DNA of 64,000 nucleotides, taken from the NCBI GenBank assembly GCA_002423105.1, contig DIUT01000063.1:170-64169 (forward strand), written 5' to 3'. This DNA is from Geobacter sp. UBA6151. Lineage in GTDB: Bacteria > Desulfobacterota > Desulfuromonadia > Geobacterales > Pseudopelobacteraceae. The notes under the pieces are model-generated. The model worked only from the letters and a program-made list of their open reading frames with translations. It made no database searches and was not told the origin of the DNA. Made by a program: the position numbers and the translations under genes. Shown piece after piece: positions 16,585 through 24,966 of the stretch; the stretch's first letter is position 1, and every line of letters starts with the position of its first letter.

Positions 16585-17909
16585 TACGAGTTTTAAAAGG
16601 TCTTGATCTTCCCATTGGCGGAAAACCGGACATGCGGATTGATGATGGCGCTCCTGTTAGCCGGGTGGCGTTGCTGGGTCGTGATTACCCAGGCTTAAAG
16701 CCAACCATGCTGGTTGAAGAGGGAGATGCGGTGGCCTTGGGGCAGCCGCTGTTCAGTGACAAGAAAAGTCAGGCCGTGCTGTTCACCTCCCCCGGCAGCG
16801 GCAGGGTTAGCGCCATCAGGCGGGGAGAACGGCGGGCCTTCATCTCCATTGAGATTGAACTTGACGGTGATGACGAACTGCGCTTCCCGCTGGCAGGTCG
16901 GCCCGATTCCGGCGGCGATGTTGAAAAGCTGCTGCTCCTGTCCGGACTCTGGACATCATTGCGTACCCGCCCCTTCAGCAAGATTCCTGCCCCTGGAACC
17001 TGTCCCGCTGCCATTTTTGTCACCGCCATGGACACCAATCCGCTGGCTGCTGATCCGGCCCTGATCATCGGGCAACGGATGGAGTTCTTTCAGGCAGCTC
17101 TTCAGGCGTTGCGCCTGTTGACTGATGGCAAGGTGTATCTCTGCTGCGCTGAAGGAACTGCTTTGCCTGTTGGTGAAGGTGTCACCGTGGCATCATTTTC
17201 CGGCCCCCATCCAGCCGGGCTGGTCGGCACCCATATTCATCATCTGGAACCGCTGGATCTGCAACGGCAGGTCTGGCATGTCGGTTATCAAGATGTTATC
17301 GCAATCGGCACGCTGCTGTTGACCGGACGGATCATGACCGAACGGATCGTGGCCCTGGCCGGCCCGGCGGTCAAGTCTCCACGCCTGTTGCGCAGCCGTC
17401 TGGGGGCAGACCTGCGCCAGTTGACAGCCTCTGAACTGCATGGAGGCGAGCAGCGGATCATTTCAGGTTCGGTGCTGTCCGGCCATGCTGCAAGCGCAGA
17501 GCTGGCTTTTCTTGGACGCTACCACAATCAGGTTTCTGTTCTGTCGGAAGACCGGGAGCGCCGGTTCCTGGACTGGCTGATGCCCGGTTTCGGTAAACAT
17601 TCGGTCAAGCGGCTCTTTGCCTCTTCAATCCTGCCTGGTGGCACGCCATCATTTAGCACCAGCAATCATGGCAGTCTACGGGCCATGGTGCCGATCGGCG
17701 CCTATGAAAAGGTGATGCCCCTTGAGCTGAAGATCACCTGGCTGTTGCGCAGCCTGCTGGCGGGCGATCTGGAAATGGCCCAGAAACTGGGTTGTCTTGA
17801 ACTGGATGAGGAGGATCTGGCCCTGTGCAGCTATGTCTGCCCCGGCAAGATCGATTACGGTCATCATCTGCGACAGGTTTTAAACAGGATTGAAGAGGAG
17901 GGAATATGA
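16581..17909 (+). CDS. nqrA: Na+-translocating NADH:quinone oxidoreductase subunit A
   Basis: 442 residues, normal for NqrA. It begins with the family signature LKGLDLPIGGKPDM, followed by a biotinyl-lipoyl-like fold (SPGSGRVSAIRRGERRA) and the C-terminal YVCPGKIDYGHHLRQVL region resembling RnfC/complex I NuoF relatives. NqrA is the cytoplasmic subunit that contributes to quinone binding. It overlaps both the preceding LapA-domain gene and nqrB by ATGA, so translation of the operon is tightly coupled. Confidence 0.96.
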   Translation: MIRVLKGLDLPIGGKPDMRIDDGAPVSRVALLGRDYPGLKPTMLVEEGDAVALGQPLFSDKKSQAVLFTSPGSGRVSAIRRGERRAFISIEIELDGDDELRFPLAGRPDSGGDVEKLLLLSGLWTSLRTRPFSKIPAPGTCPAAIFVTAMDTNPLAADPALIIGQRMEFFQAALQALRLLTDGKVYLCCAEGTALPVGEGVTVASFSGPHPAGLVGTHIHHLEPLDLQRQVWHVGYQDVIAIGTLLLTGRIMTERIVALAGPAVKSPRLLRSRLGADLRQLTASELHGGEQRIISGSVLSGHAASAELAFLGRYHNQVSVLSEDRERRFLDWLMPGFGKHSVKRLFASSILPGGTPSFSTSNHGSLRAMVPIGAYEKVMPLELKITWLLRSLLAGDLEMAQKLGCLELDEEDLALCSYVCPGKIDYGHHLRQVLNRIEEEGI

Positions 17910-19117
17910 AACTGTTGCGTTCTTTCCTCGACCGGCTGCATCAGCAGGTCAAGCCGGGCAGCCGCTTTGAACGTCTGTATCCACTGTATGAAGCAGCGGA
18001 CAGCTTTCTTTTTACGCCGGGCGCCGTGACCAGCGGAGCGCCCCACCTGCGTGACGCCATGGATCTGAAGCGGGTGATGATCACCGTGGTGGTGGCGCTG
18101 ATCCCCTGCTTCTTCATGGCCGTGTGGAACACCGGTTTTCAGGCCAACAGCGTCTTGCAGGCAACCGGCGGACAGCTTGAGGGGTGGCGTGGAGCGCTTT
18201 TAGCTGTTTTGGGGCATGTCGCCAATCCTGCCAGTCTCACTGATAACCTGCTGATGGGGGCGGTCTGGTTTGTGCCGGTGTATCTTGTGGCAAATATCGT
18301 CGGCGGACTCTGGGAAGCGCTCTTCTGCATCGTGCGCAAACATGAGCTGAACGAAGGGTTCCTGGTAACCGGTTCCCTGTTTCCCCTGATCTGCCCTCCC
18401 ACCATGCCGTTGTGGCAGGTGGCCCTGGGGATCAGCTTCGGCGTGGTGATCGGCAAGGAGATATTTGGCGGCACCGGCAAGAACTTCCTCAATCCGGCTC
18501 TGACCGGCCGGGCCTTTCTCTTTTTTGCCTATCCAGCCCAGATATCCGGCGATCGGGTCTGGGTCGCGGTTGACGGCTACAGCGGAGCTACTGCCCTGGC
18601 CAAAGCCGCTGAAGGGGGGATGCACGTAGTCAACGCCAGTATGACCTGGCTGGATGCCTTCATCGGTCGCATCCCCGGCTCCATGGGCGAGACATCGGCC
18701 CTGGCCTGCCTGATCGGCGCTGCTGTATTGCTGGTCACCGGCATCGGCTCCTGGCGGATCATGTTTTCCGTGCTGGCTGGCGGCGCGGCGCTGGCCACCC
18801 TGTTCAACCTGATCGGTAGTGCGACGAATCCGATGTTTGCCATGCCCTTTTACTGGCATCTGGTGCTGGGCGGTTTTGCCTTTGGCGCGGTCTTCATGGC
18901 CACTGATCCGGTTTCTGGCAGCATGACGCCGGAGGGGCAATGGGTCTACGGTTTTTTGATCGGCAGCCTCTGTATCCTGATCCGGGTGGTGAATCCGGCC
19001 TTTCCGGAGGGGATGATGCTGGCCATCCTGTTCGGTAATGTCTGCGCCCCGCTCATCGACCAGATCGTGCTGAAGCGGCATATCAGCAAGAGGAGGCTGC
19101 GCCATGCCCAGGGATAG
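17906..19117 (+). CDS. nqrB: Na+-NQR subunit B
   Basis: 403 residues with about ten membrane segments. The site DGYSGATALAKA contains the threonine that carries covalently bound FMN in characterised NqrB proteins. NPALTGRAFLFFAYP and GMMLAILFGNVCAPLIDQ are also conserved. NqrB forms the Na+ channel core and binds riboflavin/FMN. The FMN is attached by ApbE, encoded downstream in the same operon. It overlaps nqrA by 4 bases and nqrC by 14 bases. Confidence 0.97.
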   Translation: MKLLRSFLDRLHQQVKPGSRFERLYPLYEAADSFLFTPGAVTSGAPHLRDAMDLKRVMITVVVALIPCFFMAVWNTGFQANSVLQATGGQLEGWRGALLAVLGHVANPASLTDNLLMGAVWFVPVYLVANIVGGLWEALFCIVRKHELNEGFLVTGSLFPLICPPTMPLWQVALGISFGVVIGKEIFGGTGKNFLNPALTGRAFLFFAYPAQISGDRVWVAVDGYSGATALAKAAEGGMHVVNASMTWLDAFIGRIPGSMGETSALACLIGAAVLLVTGIGSWRIMFSVLAGGAALATLFNLIGSATNPMFAMPFYWHLVLGGFAFGAVFMATDPVSGSMTPEGQWVYGFLIGSLCILIRVVNPAFPEGMMLAILFGNVCAPLIDQIVLKRHISKRRLRHAQG

Positions 19118-19850
19118 CAAGGTAAAGATGCTTGGCGTGGCCTTTGTGCTCTGCCTGGTCTGTTCAATCCTGGTCTCTGCTGCTGCGGTGGGGCTTAAAG
19201 CCCGGCAGGAAAGGAACAAGGAAACAGAAAAACGTCGCAATATTCTTCAGATAGCCAGAATGTACGATCCGTCAAAGACGGTTGATGAACAGTTCAGCAG
19301 GGTGCGGTCCCGGATGGTTGATCTTGAAAAGGGGCAGTTTGTTGATTCCGCCGCAGCGGTCAAGGAGTTGCATGCCATCCCTGCTGGAGAGGACAGTGCC
19401 GGAATCCGCAGCCGCCCCCGTTTCATGGAGGTCTATCTGGTGGAGGAACAGGGGCGGTTTATGCAGGTCATCCTGCCGGTATACGGCAAGGGACTCTGGT
19501 CAACCATGTATGGCTTCATCGCTCTGGGGCCGGACCTGTCCACTGTGACCGGTTTCGGTTTTTACCAGCATGGCGAGACGCCGGGGCTGGGGGGGGAGAT
19601 CGACAACCCCAACTGGCTGGCAAAATGGCCGGGTAAGCTGGTTTATGACCAAAGCGGCAAGCTGCGTATCGAGGTGATCAAAGGCACGGTTGATACTGCC
19701 GGGCCTGATGTCCGCCACAAGATTGACGGCATTTCCGGTGCCACCCTGACGGCGCGGGGGGTAAGCAACCTGCTGGCCTACTGGCTGGGAGAGAACGGGT
19801 ATAAAAATTTTCTGCAGACCATGCGGAAAACCGGAGGAGTGCAACCATGA
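19104..19850 (+). CDS. nqrC: Na+-NQR subunit C
   Basis: 248 residues: one N-terminal TM (LGVAFVLCLVCSILVSAAAVG), then a periplasmic FMN-binding domain ending in the flavinylation site SGATLT (in GISGATLTARGVSNLL). The threonine accepts FMN from ApbE. A ribosome site, GAGGAGG, lies just upstream inside nqrB. Length and motif order match NqrC. It overlaps nqrD by 4 bases. Confidence 0.96.
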   Translation: MPRDSKVKMLGVAFVLCLVCSILVSAAAVGLKARQERNKETEKRRNILQIARMYDPSKTVDEQFSRVRSRMVDLEKGQFVDSAAAVKELHAIPAGEDSAGIRSRPRFMEVYLVEEQGRFMQVILPVYGKGLWSTMYGFIALGPDLSTVTGFGFYQHGETPGLGGEIDNPNWLAKWPGKLVYDQSGKLRIEVIKGTVDTAGPDVRHKIDGISGATLTARGVSNLLAYWLGENGYKNFLQTMRKTGGVQP

Positions 19851-20470
19851 GTACTGCCAGGGATGTCCTGTTTGACCCGCTTATTCACAAAAACCCCATC
19901 GCCTTGCAGATCCTGGGGATCTGCTCCGCTCTGGCCGTTACCTCCAAGCTGGAGACAGTGACGGTCATGGCCCTGTCGGTGACCCTGGTTACCGCTTTTT
20001 CCAGCTTTTCCGTCAGCCTGATTCGCAGGCAGATTCCGGGCAGTATCCGGATTATCGTGCAGATGACCATCATCGCCACCCTGGTGATCATCGTGGACCA
20101 GTTCCTCAAGGCCTACGCCTTTTCCATCAGCAAACAGCTCTCGGTTTTTGTAGGGCTGATCATCACCAACTGCATCGTGCTGGGTAGGGCCGAGGCCTTT
20201 GCCATGAAGAATCCGCCGGGTTTGAGCTTTCTGGATGGCGTCGGCAACGGCCTGGGCTACAGCCTGGTGCTTTTTGTGGTGGCGTTTTTTCGGGAGCTGT
20301 TCGGAGCCGGGTCACTGTTCAATCAGAAAATTCTGCCCCTTGTTTCTGATGGAGGATGGTATCTGCCCAATGGCCTGATGCTGCTCCCCCCCAGCGCTTT
20401 TTTTCTGATCGGCTTGATTATCTGGGCGGTTCGCACCTGGAAACCTGAACAGGTGGAGAAGGAGGGCTAG
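19847..20470 (+). CDS. nqrD: Na+-NQR subunit D
   Basis: 207 residues, six membrane segments, with the NqrD/RnfE signatures VTAFSSFSVSLIRRQIP and TNCIVLGRAEAFAMKNPPG. The TNC cysteine is one of the ligands of the membrane 2Fe-2S centre shared with NqrE. The adjacent NqrA/B/C/F genes, not RnfB/C, show this is NQR rather than the related Rnf complex. Confidence 0.96.
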   Translation: MSTARDVLFDPLIHKNPIALQILGICSALAVTSKLETVTVMALSVTLVTAFSSFSVSLIRRQIPGSIRIIVQMTIIATLVIIVDQFLKAYAFSISKQLSVFVGLIITNCIVLGRAEAFAMKNPPGLSFLDGVGNGLGYSLVLFVVAFFRELFGAGSLFNQKILPLVSDGGWYLPNGLMLLPPSAFFLIGLIIWAVRTWKPEQVEKEG

Positions 20471-20473
20471 GCC

Positions 20474-21082
20474 ATGGAACATTTTTTAAGTCTGTTTGTG
20501 AAGGCCGTATTCATTGAAAACATGGCGCTGGCCTTCTTTCTGGGTATGTGCACCATGTTGGCGGTTTCAAAGAAGCTGGAGACCGCCATGGGGTTGGGGG
20601 TTGCGGTTATTGTGGTGCAGACCCTGACCGTCCCGGCCAACAATATCATCTACACCTATATCCTGAAGCCCGGCGCATTGTCCTGGCTTGGTTTCGGAGA
20701 GCTTGATCTGACCTTTATCGGGCTGATCTGCTACATCGGCGTGATTGCGGCCATGGTGCAGATTCTGGAGATGATCCTGGACCGTTTCTTTCCTGCGCTT
20801 TACAACGCCTTGGGAATATTTTTGCCCCTGATTACGGTTAACTGCGCCATCCTGGGTGGTTCGCTCTTTATGGTGGAACGGGAGTACAGCCATACGGAGA
20901 GTATTGTCTTTGGTCTGGGCAGCGGCGTCGGTTGGGCGCTGGCCATTACGCTGCTGGCCGCCATCCGTGAAAAGCTGAAATACAGTGACGTTCCCCACGG
21001 TTTGCGGGGTTTGGGGATCACCTTCATGATCGTGGGGCTGATGGCTTTGGCGTTCATGTCCTTTTCGGGGATAAAGTTATGA
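20474..21082 (+). CDS. nqrE: Na+-NQR subunit E
   Basis: 202 residues, six membrane segments, with MFLGMCTMLAVSKKLETAMG-like FLGMCTMLAVSKKLE and ITVNCAILGGSLFMVEREYS. The two half-membrane cysteines (GMC and VNC) pair with those of NqrD around the intramembrane iron-sulfur centre. Ribosome site AGGAGG before ATG. It overlaps nqrF by ATGA. Confidence 0.96.
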   Translation: MEHFLSLFVKAVFIENMALAFFLGMCTMLAVSKKLETAMGLGVAVIVVQTLTVPANNIIYTYILKPGALSWLGFGELDLTFIGLICYIGVIAAMVQILEMILDRFFPALYNALGIFLPLITVNCAILGGSLFMVEREYSHTESIVFGLGSGVGWALAITLLAAIREKLKYSDVPHGLRGLGITFMIVGLMALAFMSFSGIKL

Positions 21083-22305
21083 CGGCGATACTTCTCGGTG
21101 TGGCGATGTTCACCGCGATTATCATGGCGCTGGTGGCGCTGATTCTGGTGGCCCGTTCCCGGCTGATCCCGGAGGGGAACATTACGTTAGAGATCAATCG
21201 TGATCCGGAGAAGCGGATGACCGTGCCGCCCGGCGGCAAGCTGTTAACGGCGCTGGCTGACAATCAGGTGTTCATCCCTTCTGCCTGCGGTGGCGGCGGT
21301 ACCTGCGGCCAGTGCAGGGTGCAGATTCACTCCGGCGGCGGCGACATTCTGCCCACGGAAACTGCTCATATCAACCGCCGCATGGCAAAAGAAGGGTATC
21401 GGCTTTCCTGTCAGGTGAACGTCAAGCAGGATATGGAGCTGGAACTGCCGCCGGAGATTTTCTCCATCCGCCAGTGGGTCTGCCGGGTGCGCTCCAACAA
21501 CAACTGCGCCACCTTCATCAAGGAGCTGGTGCTGGAGTTGCCGGATAACCAGGAGCTTGATTTCAGGGCTGGCGGCTATATCCAGATCCAGGCGCCGCCT
21601 CACGTGGTTGAGTACAAGACCATGGACATTGACGAGCGGTTTCGGGGAGACTGGGATCATTTTAACCTTTGGCGCTATTGTTCAGAGGTGAAGGAACCGA
21701 TCATGCGCGCCTACTCCATGGCCAACTATCCGGAGGAGAAGGGAATTGTCATGCTGAACGTGCGGGTCTGCCCGCCGCCTCCTGCGGCACCGGACGCTCC
21801 TCCCGGCCAGATGTCTTCTTTCATTTTCAACCTGAAGCCGGGCGATACGGTAACCATCTCCGGCCCCTTCGGCGAATTCTTCGCCAAAGAAACCGATGCA
21901 GAGATGATCTTTGTCGGCGGCGGGGCAGGCATGGCGCCGCTGCGCTCCCATATCTTCGACCAGTTGCGGCGGCTGAAATCGAAGCGCAAGATCTCCTTCT
22001 GGTACGGCGCCCGCAGCCTGCGGGAAGCGTTTTATGTGGAAGATTTCACTATGCTGGCCCGCGAAAACGAGAACTTTACCTGGCGCCTGGTGTTGTCCGA
22101 CCCGCAGCCTGAAGACAACTGGTCCGGGGCAACCGGCTTTGTACATCACTATCTCTACAACGCCTACCTGAAAGATCATCGCAATCCTGAAGATTGCGAG
22201 TACTACATGTGCGGTCCGCCGATGATGACCAAGGCGGTGGTTGACATGCTCCTCAATCTGGGGGTGGAGAGGGAGAATATCCTGTTTGATGATTTCGGAC
22301 TCTGA
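21079..22305 (+). CDS. nqrF: Na+-NQR subunit F (NADH-oxidising)
   Basis: 408 residues. The order is one N-terminal TM; a ferredoxin-type 2Fe-2S domain with cysteines in SACGGGGTCGQCRVQI and LSCQV; an FAD-binding barrel with RAYSMANYP; and an NADH-binding domain with FVGGGAGMAPLRSH and YYMCGPPMMTKAV, ending DDFGL. It takes electrons from NADH and passes them through FAD and 2Fe-2S into the complex. The full cofactor motif set is intact, so the operon should give an active Na+ pump. Confidence 0.97.
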   Translation: MTAILLGVAMFTAIIMALVALILVARSRLIPEGNITLEINRDPEKRMTVPPGGKLLTALADNQVFIPSACGGGGTCGQCRVQIHSGGGDILPTETAHINRRMAKEGYRLSCQVNVKQDMELELPPEIFSIRQWVCRVRSNNNCATFIKELVLELPDNQELDFRAGGYIQIQAPPHVVEYKTMDIDERFRGDWDHFNLWRYCSEVKEPIMRAYSMANYPEEKGIVMLNVRVCPPPPAAPDAPPGQMSSFIFNLKPGDTVTISGPFGEFFAKETDAEMIFVGGGAGMAPLRSHIFDQLRRLKSKRKISFWYGARSLREAFYVEDFTMLARENENFTWRLVLSDPQPEDNWSGATGFVHHYLYNAYLKDHRNPEDCEYYMCGPPMMTKAVVDMLLNLGVERENILFDDFGL

Positions 22306-22325
22306 GAAGGCGCCGGGAGGCTTCT

Positions 22326-22784
22326 ATGCGATTTGAGCAAACTCGCGATATTTTGCAGCATCAGGTGGCCGAATACCACCGTAGCGTCAGCCGCCTGTAT
22401 CAGGAACTTGCAGAACAGGATATTTCGCCCCGCAACCGCTTGATGCTGGAGTACCTGATCGATCATGAACTGCGCCTGGCGCTGGCGATTCATGATTTTA
22501 TGGCTGAAGCCCCGGAATCTGCCCTTGATTACTGGTTCAAGCGGATCGAGATCTCCTTTCCTGTGGCTGATGCAGCTGTCCTTGCCGATGCCTGCCGGAC
22601 GGACCTGGACCGGCTGGTGGGGGCGGCTATCCATTTCAAGACGTCGCTGATTGATTTTTACGGGCATCTGACTCAGCAGTGCGATGCGGCCGCAACGGCC
22701 CATCTGTTCAGAAAGCTCAAAGAGCAGGAAGAAAAAGGGATGAAGCGCTTCATCCGTCATGCCCAGGGGCTGGCGGATCTATAA
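22326..22784 (+). CDS. Ferritin-like helical protein of unknown role between nqrF and apbE
   Basis: 152 residues, all helical, no signal or TM segment. It starts at ATG 22326 behind GGGAGG. Residues such as EYH, EYLIDHELRLALAIHDFM and RKLKEQEEKGMKRF have the ExxH-like spacing of rubrerythrin/ferritin-like bundles, but the metal ligands cannot be assigned confidently. Its place inside the nqr-apbE-nqrM operon suggests a role in NQR assembly or iron supply to its Fe-S centres; this is inference. It is not one of the standard NQR accessory proteins. Confidence 0.7.
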   Translation: MRFEQTRDILQHQVAEYHRSVSRLYQELAEQDISPRNRLMLEYLIDHELRLALAIHDFMAEAPESALDYWFKRIEISFPVADAAVLADACRTDLDRLVGAAIHFKTSLIDFYGHLTQQCDAAATAHLFRKLKEQEEKGMKRFIRHAQGLADL

Positions 22785-22786
22785 GC

Positions 22787-23836
22787 GTGAGTTCCGGGCT
22801 TATAAAATTTTTGCTGCTGTTGACGTTGGCCGTCTGTCTGCCTGCTGCCATCTGGTATTTCCGCCAGCCGGATGGTCGGAAACCGGTCCGGCTGGAAGGT
22901 GCAACTATGGGCACCACCTGGTCTGTTGTGCTGGGCACAAAGCCTGCCGGAGCCGATCCAGCGGCTTTACAGCTGCTTTTACAGCAACAGCTTGATCTGA
23001 TCAACACGCAGATGTCCACCTATGATCCCGCCTCTGAAGTATCGCGCTTTAATGTCAGCAGCAGCACGGACTGGTTCCCGGTCTCTGCGGAGACGGCTCA
23101 GGTTGTGGAGCTGGCCCAGGAGATCAGCCGCGTCAGTGACGGCGCATTCGATATTACTGTGGGACCATTGGTGGACCTCTGGGGATTCGGGCCGAAGCCG
23201 CGCAGGGAGAAACATCCGTCTGATAGTGAGATTGCGACTGCACGCAGGCTGGTGGGGTACCGACACGTGCAGGTGCGCCGCTTTCCTGCTGCTCTGCGCA
23301 AGGATATTCCGGGCTTAAGGATTGACCTGTCTGCCATAGCAAAGGGCTATGCCGTGGATAAGCTGGCGGATGTTCTGTCTAGCCAGGGGATTGGTGAGAT
23401 GCTGGTGGAGATCGGCGGTGAAATGTTGATCAGGGGAAAGAACCCTGAAGGGAAGCCGTGGCGGATTGCGGTTGAAAAACCGCAGGCGGGGGAGCGCGGC
23501 ATAGAAAAGATATTTCAACTGACTGATACTGGTGTTGCCACGTCCGGCAATTACCGCAATTTCTTTGTTGAAGACGGTCAGCGTTATGGCCATACCATTG
23601 ATCCTGCCAAGGGTCGGCCGGTCCGACACCGTCTGGCATCCGTCACCGTGCTGGCCGCGACCTCTGCAAGGGCCGACGCTCTCGCCACGGCGCTGATGGC
23701 AATGGGCGATGAACGTGCCATGGAATTCTGTCGGCATAAAGGAGTTGCCGCCTATATGGTACTGCACCAGGGGGAAGACACGCAGGCTGTCATGAGCGAT
23801 TCCTTCAGAATGTTGGCTGGAACAGCCACACCATGA
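22787..23836 (+). CDS. apbE: ApbE FAD:protein FMN transferase
   Basis: The GTG at 22787 lies directly after the preceding stop and gives a 349-residue protein with an N-terminal membrane anchor (FLLLLTLAVCLPAAIWYF); the longer in-frame reading from 22679 would run inside the preceding gene. Family motifs include GTTWSVV, DGAFDITVGPLVDLWGFGP, IDLSAIAKGYAVD, EIGGEMLIRG, and YGHTIDPAKGRPV, the last carrying the Mg2+/FAD site. ApbE cleaves FAD and attaches FMN to threonines of NqrB and NqrC on the outer face of the membrane, in keeping with its place in the operon. Its stop overlaps nqrM. Confidence 0.94.
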   Translation: MSSGLIKFLLLLTLAVCLPAAIWYFRQPDGRKPVRLEGATMGTTWSVVLGTKPAGADPAALQLLLQQQLDLINTQMSTYDPASEVSRFNVSSSTDWFPVSAETAQVVELAQEISRVSDGAFDITVGPLVDLWGFGPKPRREKHPSDSEIATARRLVGYRHVQVRRFPAALRKDIPGLRIDLSAIAKGYAVDKLADVLSSQGIGEMLVEIGGEMLIRGKNPEGKPWRIAVEKPQAGERGIEKIFQLTDTGVATSGNYRNFFVEDGQRYGHTIDPAKGRPVRHRLASVTVLAATSARADALATALMAMGDERAMEFCRHKGVAAYMVLHQGEDTQAVMSDSFRMLAGTATP

Positions 23837-24003
23837 CAACGCTCCTGATTGTGCTGCTGCTGTTTCTGCTGGCTTTTGCAGGCATGGCCCTTGGCCTGCT
23901 CATGGGACGCAAAAGCCTGAAAGGTGGTTGCGGAAGCGCCCGAACAAAGGATACCTGTAAAACCGATGCGTGTCACTGTTCCGGCAGTCGCATGCAGAAA
24001 TGA
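23833..24003 (+). CDS. nqrM: NqrM, small Na+-NQR maturation protein
   Basis: A 56-residue gene overlapping apbE by ATGA (23833-23836). It begins MTTLLIVLLLFLLAFAGMAL, a single TM helix, followed by LLMGRKSLKGGCGSA and a cysteine-rich tail with C-x(n)-C and CHCSG (four cysteines in all). This matches NqrM (DUF539), where a GRKSLKGSCGG-like motif and four cysteines are characteristic. NqrM is known to be needed to insert the Fe centre between NqrD and NqrE. It is the last gene of the operon. Confidence 0.9.
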   Translation: MTTLLIVLLLFLLAFAGMALGLLMGRKSLKGGCGSARTKDTCKTDACHCSGSRMQK

Positions 24004-24427
24004 TGTGTTGTATCGTCTTCAAACGCCTCTCCTGTTTCATCACTTTCCACAGCCCTGATGTTGTAGCAGGGCACCGATCCTGATCAATTATTTTATTTTT
24101 TGTGCCACGCTGTTTTATTGTAATGCAATTCTCTCTTTTGCCGTGCTTCTTGTGGATCAATGCAGGTCAGTTTTTGCAGTCATGTTTTCTTGCGTAACGC
24201 GGGTCTACACATAATCAGACTTCTCATTGAAAGCGTTGGCGCTGATCCTGCCGTCATGGGGCAGATCAGGTGTTTTCGAGACGTTGTTGTTTAAGATATT
24301 CTTTTGTGAATCAGATAGTTGAAAAACTATATGTAATGATAGTTTTTAAAATAAAACATTTGTTTAAATACCCGCTATTACTGAAAAAAAACGATTGAAA
24401 ACTTGTAGTCGTCGTTTGAAACTTTGT

Positions 24428-24454
24428 TTGACAAACTGTTTACAATTGTATACA
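24428..24454 (+). promoter_or_regulatory. Candidate promoter upstream of DUF485-actP
   Basis: TTGACA (24428-24433) and TATACA (24449-24454) with a 15-base spacer, shorter than ideal. It precedes the hairpin at 24469 and lies about 190 bases before the DUF485 gene. Confidence 0.4.
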
Positions 24455-24468
24455 AGGCAGATTCAACA

Positions 24469-24506
24469 GACCTCGGGTTGATATACATACCGGGGTCTTT
24501 GTTTAT
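24469..24506 (+). terminator. Terminator-like hairpin in the actP leader
   Basis: GACCTCGG (24469-24476) pairs with CCGGGGTC (24490-24497) with one G-T pair, followed by TTTGTTTATT. Lying between a promoter and the genes, it could be an attenuator or a 5' stabilising hairpin. Confidence 0.5.
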
Positions 24507-24646
24507 TCTCTGCTTTGAACCGCGATGCACGGTGATCAGATAGTCACTACTAAAAAGGAGGTATGCTACAGACGGCAGGTGTGGAGCGGAACAGGAACTT
24601 TCATTCCGGCAAAAGGTAACAGACTTCTGAAAGGAGAATTAATTTT

Positions 24647-24955
24647 ATGTCAGAAAGCGCGATTAACTGGAGTGCAATTGCAAAAAATCCCAAGTTTGTT
24701 GAGCTGCACCACAAGAAGACAGCCTTTTTGTTCGGCTGGTGGATATTTTCCAGTGTTTTCTACTTCTTGTTGCCCTTAGGAGCTGCCTATGCTCCGGGAC
24801 TTTTCAAGGTCCAGGTGCTTGGCAGAATCAACATTGGCTATCTGTTCGCCTTGTCACAATTTTTCGTATCCTGGGGGATCGCCATGTATTACGCCCATGT
24901 CGCCAACAAGGATTTTGACCGTCTGACCAGGGAACTGGTCGCAGAAGTACAGTAG
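24647..24955 (+). CDS. DUF485 membrane protein (YjcH-like), partner of ActP
   Basis: 102 residues with two TM segments (FGWWIFSSVFYFLLPLGAAYA and IGYLFALSQFFVSWGIAMYYA) and the DUF485 pattern NPKFVELHHKKTAF near the start and YAHVANKDFDRLTRELV at the end. DUF485 genes regularly sit directly before actP and are thought to assist it. AAAGGAG lies 10 bases before the ATG. actP follows 11 bases later. Confidence 0.93.
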   Translation: MSESAINWSAIAKNPKFVELHHKKTAFLFGWWIFSSVFYFLLPLGAAYAPGLFKVQVLGRINIGYLFALSQFFVSWGIAMYYAHVANKDFDRLTRELVAEVQ

Positions 24956-24966
24956 GAGGTGAATTC

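Larger units (their letters stand above)
24004..24646. other. 643-bp leader and intergenic region between nqrM and the acetate permease genes
   Basis: No gene over 25 codons is convincing. Seen in order: a GCCCTG/CAGGGC hairpin (24052-24072) with T-rich sequence 20 bases on, possibly the nqr transcript end; an AT-rich stretch with two mutually exclusive hairpins sharing AACTAT (24315-24330 and 24323-24346); a candidate promoter (24428-24454); a terminator-like hairpin (24469-24497); and an 18-codon frame starting at ATG 24563 (MLQTAGVERNRNFHSGKR, stop 24617-24619). The AAGGAGG directly before that ATG is only one base away, so its translation is doubtful. Confidence 0.5.

Noticed and set aside
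18200..19240. A 346-codon minus-strand frame over nqrB
   Set aside because: Antisense to a fully motif-supported nqrB/nqrC; no ribosome site and low-complexity His/Asp/Gln-rich product.
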